Shown one piece after another: positions 42,500-53,254 of a stretch of DNA of 64,000 nt. This DNA comes from Thereva unica (lineage: Eukaryota; Arthropoda; Insecta; Diptera; Therevidae): positions 9,861,959 through 9,925,958 of the forward strand of contig OX465286.1 of the NCBI GenBank assembly GCA_949987705.1, in the 5' to 3' direction. A program made the translations under genes and the position numbers. A model generated the notes under the pieces. The model saw only the letters and a list, made by a program, of their open reading frames with translations. It did not search any database and had not been told where the DNA came from. Within the stretch, counting starts at the first letter, position 1; every line of letters begins with the position of its first letter.

Positions 42500-43010
42500 A
42501 GAAGAGGTGATTGGGCTAGAGTCTTGCAGTTGGAACTATTTGAATCTGTGGTCTGAGACGCAGTGTTTCTTCAAGACGTTCCAAACGACTATTCGATTGG
42601 AGTGGCAGTCTGAGACAAAAGTGATGTCCAGCACTTCTTCTCTGTTTTTGGTAACAAAAGTGGGATCATTAGCTTTGTTACAAATAGCAAGCTTGGTGTT
42701 TAGTAGGTAGTTAGAAGTAACCTCACTTTGATCATTGGTGTCCGTGCTGACCCATTGTGTATGGTGTGCGTTTGCATCACCTCCCTTAACCAGGATCGGG
42801 GGATTACCAGGTCCTGAAAGGTCATAGGATGTACACGGCCTTCATCATTCTGAGCTAGATAGAAAGAGGCCATCCTGAGTTTCTTATGTTTTAACTCTAG
42901 GTCGACCACAGTAAGGTCTCCGTCCTAAATTTGACGGAGAAGAAAGGTGCTTATGTTATTTTTAACTAGAATACCTGTTCTGGGTTTTCGAGGGTAATAT
43001 GTTTATAAAA
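42500..43010 (-). pseudogene. LINE endonuclease fragment (I/LOA/R1-like)
   Basis: The minus strand carries RTGILVKNNISTFLL, then TVVDLELKHKKLRMASFYLA and, after a frame shift, GDANAHHTQWGSTDTNDQSE, LLNTKLAICNKANDPTFVTK and ITFVSDCHSNRIVVWNVL ending VSDHRFK. GDANAHHTxWGS and the SDH end are signature endonuclease motifs of this LINE group. It is 5' of, and in the same direction as, the RNase H end at 40380-40996; the reverse transcriptase is missing between them. Frameshifts and stops make it a pseudogene. Confidence 0.8.
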
Positions 43011-43684
43011 AATAAATTATTAAAAACCGACTTCAGAAAAAAAAACTAATCCCTTGCTGCACAAAAAAGGATGAAATAATTGTTTTTAATTCTTAACAAC
43101 ATTAATCCAGTCAGAATAGATTTAGAAAGAAGAATCACTTTTGATTGGGAATAGGCAGTGACGGCCCTAGCCCTTGAACAAGGTATAGCGAGATTGTCTC
43201 TCGGCGCCCTTTGGCCAACGCTTTCACAACATCACATAAATTGGATTTCAGTTTATTTTCTGTATATGTAGAAAAGAATAAGAAATCTCTGATTTCAAAA
43301 TAATTGCCATTTTTGAAATTGTTACCTGTGCATTTGTCCGGGCTAATCTTGGAAACGGCTAATTCGATAGCGATAGTGGAAGATTTAGTAGTATTGGGAA
43401 TGGGAATGGACGTTTTTACACCGATCCGACTATCGGATCCGGCTATCATATTCGACTATCGGTTCAGACCGAAAACTTGACCCGATGATCGAAGAAAAGC
43501 GAGTCGAAACTGTTTTTATCATTTCAATTATAGGCCTCAAAACTCGGGAGACGCTAATCGGATTTTAAGGCAACTAATCCGATTGCTTAGGCTAATTTTG
43601 CACTTTGAACGGACTAGAGGGTCAGACCGAAAACTTGAACCGATACACAGTGGTCTGAAATCCCCAAAACCTGGACAAAATTAA

Positions 43685-44240
43685 TTTACTACCGTAAGAA
43701 AAATTATTTTTTTATGAAAATTGGTATATGGGGGTTTTCGGGGTCGCTGAGTAAGAATCCTTTATCAGATTTTCAAAAAACAAAATGGCGGATCCAATAT
43801 GGCGACCAACTTTATGAAAAATTAAGCAAATTTGATGAAAACCGGTACATGGGGGTTTTCGCGGTCGCTGAGTAAGAATCCGTTATCAGATTTTCAAAAA
43901 ACAAAATGGCCGATCCAATATGGCGACCAGCTTTATGAAAATTTAAGCAAATTTGATAAAAATTGGTATATGGGGGTTTTCATGGTCACTGAGTAAGAAT
44001 TCGTTATCAGATTTTGAAAAAAAAAAAAATGGCGCATCCAATATGGCGACCAAATTTGTTCATATCTAATTGAATTGAATGAAATTATGCAATAATGACT
44101 GTTCGGAGTAGCTAATTATTAATCCGTCATTAGATTTTTACTAAACAAAATAGTGGATCCAATATGGCGGCCAATTTTGTTTTTTGAATTAAATGAAAAT
44201 CTGTAATAAGGACGTTTTTGTGGTTGCTCAGTAATAATTT
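43685..44240. repeat. 121-bp tandem repeats inside the Transib-like element
   Basis: The block GGGGGTTTTC recurs at 43730, 43851 and 43972 (period 121), each followed by GGTCGCTGAGTAAGAATC and AAAATGGCGGATCCAATATGG-like text. One or two more diverged units extend to about 44240. Such subterminal blocks may be transposase-binding repeats; that role is inferred. Confidence 0.88.
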
Positions 44241-44459
44241 TTAACGAAAATGTACTAGAATTGTTAATGAAAATAAACTTTCTTTATTTAATTGAACAAT
44301 TATTAAATTAATTTTAGATGCAAACTTTTTTTCAAATTCAAATACATTAGGCTTTATTTGTTGCAAAGATTTGTTATAAATACTTTGTTATAAAGATGAA
44401 AAAAAGTTAATATATAGCGCCTGAATAGGACGTTCAAAACTATGTAGTATATCGTGGAT

Positions 44460-45310
44460 TTTTCTATTTGTTGTTGAGGGGTGCCTTTGCCGGCACTGCG
44501 ACCTATTTATTTGGTCTATTGTGCCATCCCCATCTTTAAAAACCATCAAGGTTAAGGCTTCTAATGTAGCCTAAAACTGATTTAGGATTTCTGTCCCAAA
44601 TGTCCCTGGGGGTAGGGAAGTCCCGATGGAGGAGGCCCAATCTATTCCTCGCTGTAGCCTCACAGTCGCACAGCAAGCGCTCCGCAGCTTCGGGAGCTGC
44701 TCCGCAGAACCGACAGCTACAACCAGCCACCAGACTTGTTTTGTTTAGACGGTAGTTAAGCGAACAGTGCCTCGTCAAGAGCTCTGTTATTATTTTTAGC
44801 TCCCACCTGTTGAGATGTAAAAGTTTTCCCGCTTTAGCTTTATCGATTTGGATGAATCTTTTAGCTTGCCGAGCACCCTGGGTGTTTGCCCAGCTATGAA
44901 GCAACAGCTGGTCGATTTTTGATGGCCGTTCTAACGTGGTAGCTTGCTAAGCTACAGAAAGGTTCTCTCTAGCTACTCAAGCCAGGCAGTCGGCAATTTC
45001 ATTACCAATGTGACCTTCGTGGCCCGGAATCCATATCAGCGTGACACTGTTGTTCCTGCTTAAGAATTTCGGAGATCGGAGACAATCCAGGACAGTCTTT
45101 GATGACACCCTGTGAGATTTAATGGCCAGCAATGCAGCTTGACTGTCGGAGAAAATAACAATGTTAGAGCTATTTGGAGCTCTATTAAAACTATATGCAA
45201 GTCTGAGCACATACCTGGATGGCAAGTACCTCGGCCTGAAACACAGTGGGGGTAGTGCCCAGAGCCATGGATATTTTGCTCTATGGTGGATAGAATGACA
45301 TGGAGCAAGC
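44460..45310 (-). pseudogene. RNase H-type LINE 3' end nested in the Transib-like element
   Basis: Minus strand, 5' truncated at about 45310. RNase H motifs: LGTTPTVFQAEVLAIQVCA (one frame), then SNIVIFSDSQAALLAIKSHR and VTLIWIPGHEGHIGNEIADC (45225-44977). After a frame change come AGKLLHLNRWELKIITELLT, RHCSLNYRLNKTSLV, CRFCGAAPEAAERLLCDCEA and YIRSLNLDGF to a stop near 44536. The C-x2-C...C-x-C array is the zinc knuckle that follows RNase H in I/LOA/R1-like LINEs. A 3' untranslated tail with GCAGTGCCGGCAAAGGCACC follows. A relative lies at 59220-59930. Confidence 0.87.
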
Positions 45311-46240
45311 AGGAGCAGCTGATTTTTTAAAATGTTTTGCAGAGATGATTAATAAACAATTACATGCGTATTACTTAGTGGAAGTCGATGGAAGTTTGTA
45401 CTTAGCCATCAATTTATAAGCCGAATCGTTAATCAAATCACCACAATTTACTACATATTTGATCATAAATAAACAATGCAATTATTTATTTATGTTCATT
45501 TCAATAACACAGTATAATTGTACTTACTCTTAGGAGAAGAAACCTTTTTACAGAAAAGGAAACGGGCAAACGTACTGCAATCTATACGCAAAAACGTAAC
45601 ACGTGCTTTTGCTCCGAGAGAACGTGCTGCGTGTAGCGTGTTCGACACTCACTTTCCAAATGGAATACAAAAGAGGATTCGAACATCTGCCTCTTGCCAA
45701 GGGCCTTGAAATACTCCAGGGGGGCCACTATACCTAACCCACGCGAAAAAAGTACCTAAATAAAAACTTTCGTTTTGGTACTTTTGTCCAGGTTTTGGGG
45801 ATTTCAGACCACTGTGCGATAATCAAAGGAGAGTCTGATAGAGTGAAATTTGTTTTATCATTCTAATGGTAGGCCTCAAATACTTCTACCTATATATCTA
45901 AGTTTACAAAAGTGAATCGTGGTCGTGCTATAGACAACCCTTTTCTTTTTGGTCAGATTTTCGTGGATAGCGTTACCATATGCGATCATTATTTACTTAT
46001 TTAAATAGAGGAGTTCAATTGGAATGAGAAAAAAGTTTTCACTCTATCAGGAATATACATACTTTTTCCGATTAGGCTTTCGAAATGCAGACCTGCCTCC
46101 ATTTTTACGGCCGCCGCTCGGGCTATGAAGAATTTTTATTGGTTCTAATAGGTACATTGTCTTTCTGTCTGCTTGTAAGAGCTAATCTTTTAACCGGCTA
46201 ATCTTGGTTTGATGGGTTTTTGACGGGCTATCTTTTCTTA

Positions 46241-46495
46241 AGCGGCCCATACACGACAAACGTATTGTCTAACGCGGTTTGTCAAACAAAAATCTTTTTC
46301 TCCACTCACTTGTCAAACATGTTGTCCTACTTCATTTGAGCTTGAAGCTACGCCCCAAAAAATCATATCGGTTTTGATTTTCATCAAACGGCTTGTCAAA
46401 CGTCGTGTTAAACCGTCAAACAGGCCTATAGACGGTCAAATTCTCATGACTCAAACTCATGTTGGACAACATGCGTGACCGTGTATGGGGCCGCT
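46241..46495. mobile_element. MITE with AGCGGC ends, 255 bp
   Basis: AGCGGCCCATACACG (46241) and, reverse-complemented, AGCGGCCCCATACACGG (46495) are inverted ends. TTA flanks both sides (46238-46240, 46496-46498), a 3-bp duplication as in PIF/Harbinger. The interior is rich in TTGTCAAAC and short inverted motifs. It is nested in the hAT element. Confidence 0.85.
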
Positions 46496-47301
46496 TTAGA
46501 CATATTTTAGGCTCCTTTTTCACTCGGTCAAACAGTTATTTTATTGACAGAGGCGGACAACTCGTTATGGGATGTGTATAGCTCAATACTAAAGGATTTC
46601 GTATTGATTGTGTAGCAGGCAAAAATAATCGAACAATGCTGCCACTGCAAGATATTGTTCTTTCAATAGACGGGAATACTATTGATCGATGAGATTATAT
46701 TGAAAAACACAATAAACCTAAGTTAAACAAATGAACAAAAAGAAGTCTACCAACGCAGCATCAACTGTATCAATACGGTGTAAGTAGTGTATATTTTTTA
46801 GCCGTACCACACGGCAATAGTACTGGATAGTGCCGATAGGCCCCCTAGAACAATTTTTTCTCCAAATATTCCCAGGAATCACCCGTTATCGGATTAGCCT
46901 TTAAGTCAACATAACACACATTTTTAATGTTTTCGATGTACAAAGCCGAAATGTATTGCATTTAGGAACCCCAAAGTGTGAATTTTTGAGGTGAGTGCCA
47001 AATTTTGCAAAATTAATTACCTTTGACAAAATGGAAAAATCTTATGGGCGAATTTTTGTATAGCCGCCAAATTTTCCCGGCACTGCAAAATCGACGAGGA
47101 CGAGATTGCGAGCGAAAGCTGGTCTTAAATAAATAAAAATAACCAAATTTGTCAAAATCTACCTTTTATTGCAAAAGGCGCCGTCAAAATTTTATTTTTC
47201 CCTCAAAATTGTTTTTCACGTTTATTTAGGCGCCCCTTGACTCTTGGCGCCTAGAGCGACCGCTCCACTCGCTCTACCCTAGGGCCGGCGCTGGGAATAG
47301 G

Positions 47302-49590
47302 AAGCGGGTGTTTTGGGTTTTTAAATGAACGGAGTGACATTTTTCTTTTTGAATGTACTTTCGAGATGGAATTTGATATTCTCACTGCCCATGAAAAAAA
47401 TCGATCGATGAGATTCCCAATTGTTTTGGCGTACGCCATAATATTGGCTTATGGGTTCAGCGAGGCGCACTGGGTTCCAGCTAGTATTATATAAGGGATA
47501 AGATGCTAAATCGGCAAGTTATAAATTGAAATATGTGTTCCCATTGAAATGTTTTCATTTTTATTCAATAAGTGTGCAAAGGGTTAAAAATATTATTTTA
47601 TAAATTAAATTGATTAAAACTATATTTAAAAGAGGAAGTTTTATACCAGCATTTTTTTTTAGTTATGCAGAACCGTGTGTCTGCTTGCACAAAGTACATA
47701 AAAATGCACATTTTAACATTTTGTATATATTGACTTGGCCGAGTTATTTCAGTCCCAAAAGCAGCCACCAACAGAACCAATACACCAACTAACTACTAAA
47801 AAACATGCTACAATATGGCAAAAAACAAACAAACAACCAAAACGAGAAGTAAAAAAACAAAAACAAAAAAATAAGGAAAAAAAGAAATATTGCACGCTAC
47901 ACATCGGGAAAGTGTATAAAGGCAATAAATAAATTTGTAAAAGGGGAAAAAGAAAAAAGAAAAGCATAAGAAGGAAGAGTAAGAGATAAAACCCCGAATC
48001 AAAAGAGATATGATAAGATCAGTTCCTTCAAATGCCCTCAAGACTGGAAATTGGCAATTTTAGTTCTTTTAAAAGATTTTATGAAGACATTAAAACTGGA
48101 GAGCACACTGTGTGCAAAAATATATAAAAAAAAAGGGAAAAATAATAAATTTTGAAAAACAAAAACAAAAAAAAATCGTTGAAACAAAAAACGGACAGAA
48201 ATTACGCTTTCCTGTTGGGACTTTATTTTTTTTTTTATTTTTTATTTTTATTTTTGTTAAGTAGGTCTTGTACTTCTTGGATATGTAAAATGTTAGTATG
48301 GGGATGTGTACTATATAGAATGTAGTAGTTTTATTATGTCTCTCTGTATATTTTTAATGCGCAGCCGCAATGCGATTTGATGAGATCTTTCACAATTTTT
48401 TTCTACTTATAATTTCAATAACACCTCGGAAGAAATTGAAAGGAGTCTTCAAAGTCATCATAATAAATATAAAATAACCAACCATCGCCTTTCGGGATGT
48501 TTTTTTTCAAATAATATCCAGTAGTTGTTCTATTGTGAGAAAGCCAGATACATTCGCGCAGCGCATTGCGATAATGCAACGCGTACAGCCCTATAAAAAG
48601 ATCATGTTTCAGAACGAAATATGACTATATAGCCTCTCTACTATGATCAGAGCCAAATGCATTTTCCTTCATGGAAAATTGCAATGACAGCCCGCCAATT
48701 TATTTTCAAGTGGGTTTATCCAATAAATCAGTTCATTATGACTCTGTACGCTATTCATTTTCTTTATTTCTTTCATTTTTTTTTTATATTTTGTTGTTGT
48801 CTTAAGCGGGCGCGCGATGGTTCTTTACAGCTAGAGAGCTTGCACGTATAGTTTTAGTTGTATGACCATTCTACTTGTTTTTTTTAAACCTATCCCTCCA
48901 CTACACTTTTAAGCAATATCCTCCTCTTGGCTGGGCCTCGTCCTCCCCCACCAATTATTGTTAGCCCTGCATCTCTCCACCATGGTATGTACGATCGCTG
49001 TGCGGCCGGTTATATTTGGTTGTTTCCCGGCTGGCATATAAAGAGAGATGCGATGTACATTTTGTAATAGAATGCACATTAATCTGAATAAAGTGCATTC
49101 GAATTGTATGACAAAAAAAAAATATGTCATGTGCGCCGCCGCGCTGTTTTCATTCGGTGCCATATGTGATGATTGTGGATTTTTTACTGTGCATGCCATT
49201 TTTTTTTTGTTCCTGCCAATATAATCAGTCAGGTATTTAGGTCAATCGATATACATATATGTATGACGAAAAAAAGATATGTATGTTTTTTTCTTATACA
49301 ATAATTATACACCATTAATTATACGTATTTTCAAATACTGGAGATGTTCTTTTTTGTTTTGTTTTCGCACATGTAGAAATATGCCTGGTTGGAAATATTA
49401 CAAAAATAAGGCTATGCATCTTCTTTGCACATCGTAGAAGAATGAAAAGTTATTAGTAACCCGAGTAAAAATAAAACTCTCCGGCTCCTACCCTGTAATA
49501 GGCACGCACGCACAGACTAAAGGGGGCAAAATTGGAGCTTTAAAAACTTGAATAGGACGAAGAAAATGGGGAATTATGTTGTTGACCATG
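47302..49590. other. Non-coding stretch
   Basis: About 2.3 kb of AT-rich DNA with A-rich runs (47818-47890, 48121-48180) and a T-rich patch (48226-48257). Short frames show no motif. No RNA gene is seen. Confidence 0.55.
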
Positions 49591-49690
49591 AAGGGTGCCA
49601 TTAGCACACTCAGAAGACCAGTTCTGGTTCGATTGCGTAGGTCAAGAAGCATTGGATGTGGTTAGTGCTTAGTTGGGGGACTGCTTGGTA
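49591..49690 (+). mobile_element. 5S rRNA-like sequence (probable 5S-derived SINE), copy 2
   Basis: GCCATTAGCACACTCAGAAG can be aligned to the 5' part of 5S rRNA. GACCAGTTCTGGTTCGATTG, then GTCAAGAAGCATTGGATGTG and GTTAGTGCTTAGTTGGGGGA match the centre and 3' part. It shares the non-5S variants CATTGG and AGTTGG with the copy at 33566-33637. It is too diverged to be a functional 5S gene. The body of the repeat probably runs on past 49690. Confidence 0.65.
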
Positions 49691-49984
49691 AATCGACACA
49701 CGCGCTTATGCTCTGTATGCATGCTTTTAAGAAAATTAATCAACTAAATTATTTTTATTCGAAAAAGAATCTTAAGCAGATATAACCAGGGAGGCTTAAA
49801 ATATCTGTTATATAAAGGAAAATATTGCAAACCCTACAAGGCGTGCTTAAGGCTGTAGAAGAAATGCATTAGGGCCACAAAGAGACAATCACGGAGGGAG
49901 AATTGCTAAAATATATGGAATATAGGCTTATGGGTTTCTCTGAATACCCATACTTCCTTCGGCGGTTAGAGTGCTGCACATTGT

Positions 49985-50160
49985 GGCGGATCATGGTTAT
50001 ACATGGGTCGCGGGTAGGTTGTGACAGTTCCTTTCTTCTCCGACTAGAGCTGCTGTTCGACATTGCACTCTATATGAAGAAAATAGATTGTCGACACAGT
50101 ATAAAGGGCGTCTCCTGTGACTCTAGTCTTCCACATAAAAAAAAAAAAAAAAAAAAAATA
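49985..50160 (+). mobile_element. SINE 3' half with long A tail
   Basis: From about GGATCATGG (49988) it matches the SINE at 28431-28895 in plus orientation: GGTAGGTTGTGACAGTTCC, GAGCTGCTGTTCGACATTGC, AATAGATTGTCGACACAGTA, GACTCTAGTCTTCCACAT and then an A22-type tail (50138-50159). The tRNA-like head is absent. Its tail abuts the LINE remnant at 50165. Confidence 0.82.
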
Positions 50161-50164
50161 CAGC

Positions 50165-51470
50165 TGGTGGAAGAATTCTCTCCACCGCTGCAGGCGCCTC
50201 CATGGGGAGAAGTCAAAAAAGTTCCATCCGATTTTTTTTATGTTGTCGTTTGTTGATGTTGTTTTGTCGCCTAAGCGCCGGATTGTCTGGTACAGCGTCC
50301 GGTACTCGTGCCTCGACGCCGCTTCATCCATGTCGGCCGTAACGTTATTTCAGTATACGCTTTCCGTTTCGATTTCATTTTCTGTCGAACTACTTTGTTC
50401 AATCGTCGGTATTGCTCAAATTCGATGTGTTTCATTCGCTTCTGCTGATCGACAAGGTCCAGACAGCTTTTCTAGATCCATGGCTGCTTCTGTTTACGGA
50501 TAGGTGGGCAGAACTCCATTGCACACCCCCCAATAGAATCAAATAATTACCTTTCTTCTACATCCAAATCGTCCCGTATGGCGAGTGCCGCGAATTTGTT
50601 GGATAATGTCATTTGAAACTCTCGCCCGATGGCCGAGTCTGGTAGACAGGCTCAATTCTTCATGGCTGGTGGTTGCGCCGTTTTCTTCGCTTTTTGTAAT
50701 CGCAGCTGTAATTTCGCTCGAACAAGATAATTGTCCGATCCGCAATCGAGCCCACGCATTGCGTGTACGTCTTTGAGCGTCGATAGGAACCTGCGTTGAT
50801 TAAAAGTCTAACATCACCGAGTCTTTGTCGGATGGATTTCGCCAGGTGAGTTGGTGCGGAAAATGCTGTTGCCAACGATCAAGTTGTTTGACACTGCGAA
50901 TGAAAGGAGGCGTATGCCGTTACCGTTAATTACTTCGTGTTCGAATTTGCCCATCGTTCCTTCCCAGCCGGTTCGATCTGCTCCTGAATGTGCATTGAAG
51001 TCCCCCGCTAGGATTATTCATTCGATTGGATGTATCATATCCAGCGTCTGTTGAAGCTGATCGTAAAATTCGTCCTTGTTCACGTCCGTGCTGAACTCGG
51101 CTGGTGCATAAACGGATACGATATGGGTCTTGATCGTTACACCGTTGGTTAAAATAGCCAAACGCTCGGATATCGGCTGGAATGCGATAACGATGCTGGT
51201 AGCCCGTCGATCGACCATAAACCCGTTTGCCGGCCTCTCGTCTCTCATCACCGGAATAGTAAAGCGTCATCGTTTCGTCGATTGTTGGCGGGAAATCGTC
51301 AATGTCCCGGATTCGGTAAGTCGTAGTTCCGATAGCGCAGCGACTGATATTTTGCATTTCGATAATTCCATTGCTATGATTTTCTTTTGACTGACGTGGT
51401 TCGTACATTCCACGCGGTGAATTGAATTTCCATTGTGGGTGTGATTAATTTGGGTGTTCGGCCAGTAACC
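50165..51470 (-). pseudogene. LINE endonuclease region, frameshifted
   Basis: On the minus strand: a start region near 51440 (HRVECTNHVSQKKIIAMELS, ISVAALSELRLTESGT), then 51251-51018 (VDRRATSIVIAFQPISERLA, TIKTHIVSVYAPAEFSTDVN, KDEFYDQLQQTLDMIHP), the catalytic-site region near 51018-50860, and 50745-50560 with an SDNYLV-like end block. The linker before the RT reads EYRTLYQTIRRLGDKTTSTN and ends REFFHQL at about 50165, where a SINE A tail begins. The RT is missing. Several frame changes. The endonuclease form resembles the RTE-type LINEs of the window, but the subfamily is different. Sequence 5' of it (to about 51800) may be its leader. Confidence 0.8.
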
Positions 51471-51785
51471 CACTTCTCACTAGCATCCCTGGTACCCGGC
51501 GCTGGCGCATCGGCTTACCTGGATGCAGTAGCATTATTTCGTAAATAGTTAGTTCGTGCATCCATGCGGTTTCTTGCCTAGTTCCTTCGGTTTACCGATT
51601 CTGGTCAGTTGGCAAGTCGACCACTTTCCTCCTTTCACACCCTGGACTTGGGACCAGACGACTTCGGAGTTACTGCCACTGAGTATACCCTGTATAACCA
51701 TAAACGATGACTCGAGGTATGCGACAAATACTTTAGAGACTTCTTCAAACTGAACATACACCTTACATAAAAGGATTAGGGCGCT

Positions 51786-51990
51786 TTCGCGAGAATTCAC
51801 CATAGTAGCTTCCAGTCGAATAAGAAGTTAATCTACCATTGAATACTTGCCACCTTACCCTGCGGTGAGACTCTGGTTACCTTACCGAGGGAGTATTCGG
51901 GCGTGATGACTTATGGTAAGTAATCAGTCTTTGAACGATTAATGGTAGATTAATTTTTGATTCGGACATGGTGAATTCTCGAAAGTAAAA
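51786..51990. repeat. Imperfect inverted repeat, about 205 bp
   Basis: The left arm (51786-51841: TTTCGCGAGAATTCACCATA, then CGAATAAGAAGTTAATCTAC) is inverted on the right (51937-51990: TTAATGGTAGATTAATTTTT, then ACATGGTGAATTCTCGAAAG). Arms are about 53 bp with small gaps; the loop is about 95 bp. No target duplication is certain, although TTAA occurs in both arms. Probably a foldback element, or inverted ends left at the border of the LINE leader. Confidence 0.7.
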
Positions 51991-53047
51991 TAATAGTTTC
52001 TTTAAAATTTCTTAAATAAATAAGAAAAAAAAAAAAAAACTAAATGTTCTAAAAAATTATTTTGCAGCCAGAGGGTTAAATAATCAAAATCTTCAAATTA
52101 AGGAGAAGTAATTATACCCATTACCGCGCCGCAGCGACTCTAAAAAAATTTAAAAAAAAAGGATACAAATATATATATATATATATATATGTAAGTCGCA
52201 GCTACATCTATACCCAAAAAGGAGATGAAATTGAGTGTACTACACACGAAAAATGAAAGGGCCATCATCATCCCAAATGATGACTGGGAGATTCACGTGT
52301 GCACTTTTCTTACTTTACTCCTCCTAGAGCTACAACACACAGTTTTTAGTTACTACACATCTCGGTCGCAACAAAAGGAGACTAAATACAAAAAAAGAAA
52401 AAAAAATAAAAAATAAAATGATCATCATCATCCAAGCCAAAAAATCTTGCTTATAGCACCACACCATACTCTGAAGGGAATTGCGGATTGTAGATGTATT
52501 TATATTTCTTTTCTCCCGCCATACAAGGCGAAGATGAGAGAGAAGAAACATTGAAGACGGCGGTATCTACCATGCAGCAGCACCAGCAGCACCATAGGAC
52601 CTCATCAAGCCCAAACAAAAACACAAAAAGGGTCTCTAGTCCCGACTCCTTGACTTTGAAGAATGAGATAAAATTAACTTCTTCAGAGCTGTGTGTTTTT
52701 TTATCCTGTGTGTATTTCCTTTAGTCTCCTTTAATTTTCATTATCACAGCATCTTCTTTACAGGCAACTTTCGCAGTAAATTTGTTTTTTTTTGTTTTTT
52801 TTCTGTTTTTTGGTTTTTGTTTTTGAGTAACGAAATCTTAGTAATTTTTATATTTAGTTTCTTTATGTAAAAAAAAAATGGCTACTGATTTTTTTTATAG
52901 ATATATTTTCAGATAGAACAAAGATATTTGAGATAAAAATGCTATTTTTCCAAAGCAACACACTTTTTCCATGAAAATCTATCTATAGATTAGATTAGAA
53001 GTATTAGAAAAAAAAATTAACACCTTTTTGCGGCAAAATTTCAAAAG
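51991..53047. other. Non-coding stretch
   Basis: AT-rich, with (AT)n at 52170-52192. A short frame with MQQHQQHHR near 52573 lies in a mildly GC-rich patch (52500-52640) that might be part of a host transcript, but splice sites are not convincing. Nothing else is supported. Confidence 0.45.
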
Positions 53048-53050
53048 TAA

Positions 53051-53254
53051 TGCCGCGTTTACATCCCAAAGTCAACGTAAAAGTGCACTTTGAAGCACTC
53101 TTTCATCGCACAGCAATTTGTATGTTTTTTTCTCTGTCGCACGAATTCGTTTCTGAATTTTCGTGCAAGAGAGAAAAAAGCATACACAAATTTCTATGTG
53201 ATGAAAGAGTTTGAAAGTGCACTTTCGCGTTGACTTTATGATATAAACGCCGCT
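53051..53254. mobile_element. Foldback MITE, 204 bp
   Basis: The left arm TGCCGCGTTTACATCCCAAA and the reverse-complemented right arm AGCGGCGTTTATATCATAAA continue with GTCAACG, AAAGTGCACTTT and CTCTTTCATC for about 85 bp each. TAA flanks both sides (53048-53050, 53255-53257). The centre is TTCGTTTCTGAATTTTCG. The end sequence (GCGGC) and 3-bp duplication resemble the element at 46241-46495. Confidence 0.88.

Larger units (their letters stand above)
43646..45816. mobile_element. Transib-like element with perfect 35-bp inverted repeats
   Basis: The first 35 bases (CACAGTGGTCTGAAATCCCC onward, 43646-43680) are repeated in perfect inverted form at 45782-45816. CGATA flanks both sides (43641-43645, 45817-45821), a 5-bp target duplication. 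Five-base duplications together with CACWRTGG-type ends are the hallmark of the Transib superfamily. No Transib transposase is seen, so it is a non-autonomous copy. It holds 121-bp tandem repeats and a LINE 3' end. A plus-strand frame near 45518-45709 (RAACSVFDTHFPNG) faintly recalls a THAP motif, which would instead suggest a P-like element, but P elements make 8-bp duplications. Confidence 0.7.
43156..47293. mobile_element. hAT element, 4.1 kb, with nested insertions
   Basis: The left end CAGTGACGGCCCTAG and the reverse-complemented right end CAGCGCCGGCCCTAG match at 13 of 15. An exact 8-bp duplication GGAATAGG flanks it (43148-43155, 47294-47301), diagnostic for hAT. No hAT transposase is seen. 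It contains an internal partial duplication (43460-43620 resembles 43622-43645 plus 45822-45890), a Transib-like element (43646-45816) and a MITE (46241-46495). Without these it is about 1.7 kb, similar to the element at 12631-14033. Confidence 0.9.

Noticed and set aside
45518..45709. THAP-domain protein
   Set aside because: Only a loose CSVFDTHF-like motif is visible and the rest of the C2CH pattern is not convincing; the frame stops early.
47735..48041. Lysine-rich plus-strand and phenylalanine-rich minus-strand frames
   Set aside because: Products of an A-rich tract read on both strands; no domain.
49591..49690. Functional 5S rRNA gene
   Set aside because: Too many substitutions, including in the internal control region, and variants shared with a second dispersed copy.
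52494..52724. Host exon with MQQHQQHHR
   Set aside because: A short CAG/CAC run in a frame without convincing splice sites; left as a note in the stretch description.
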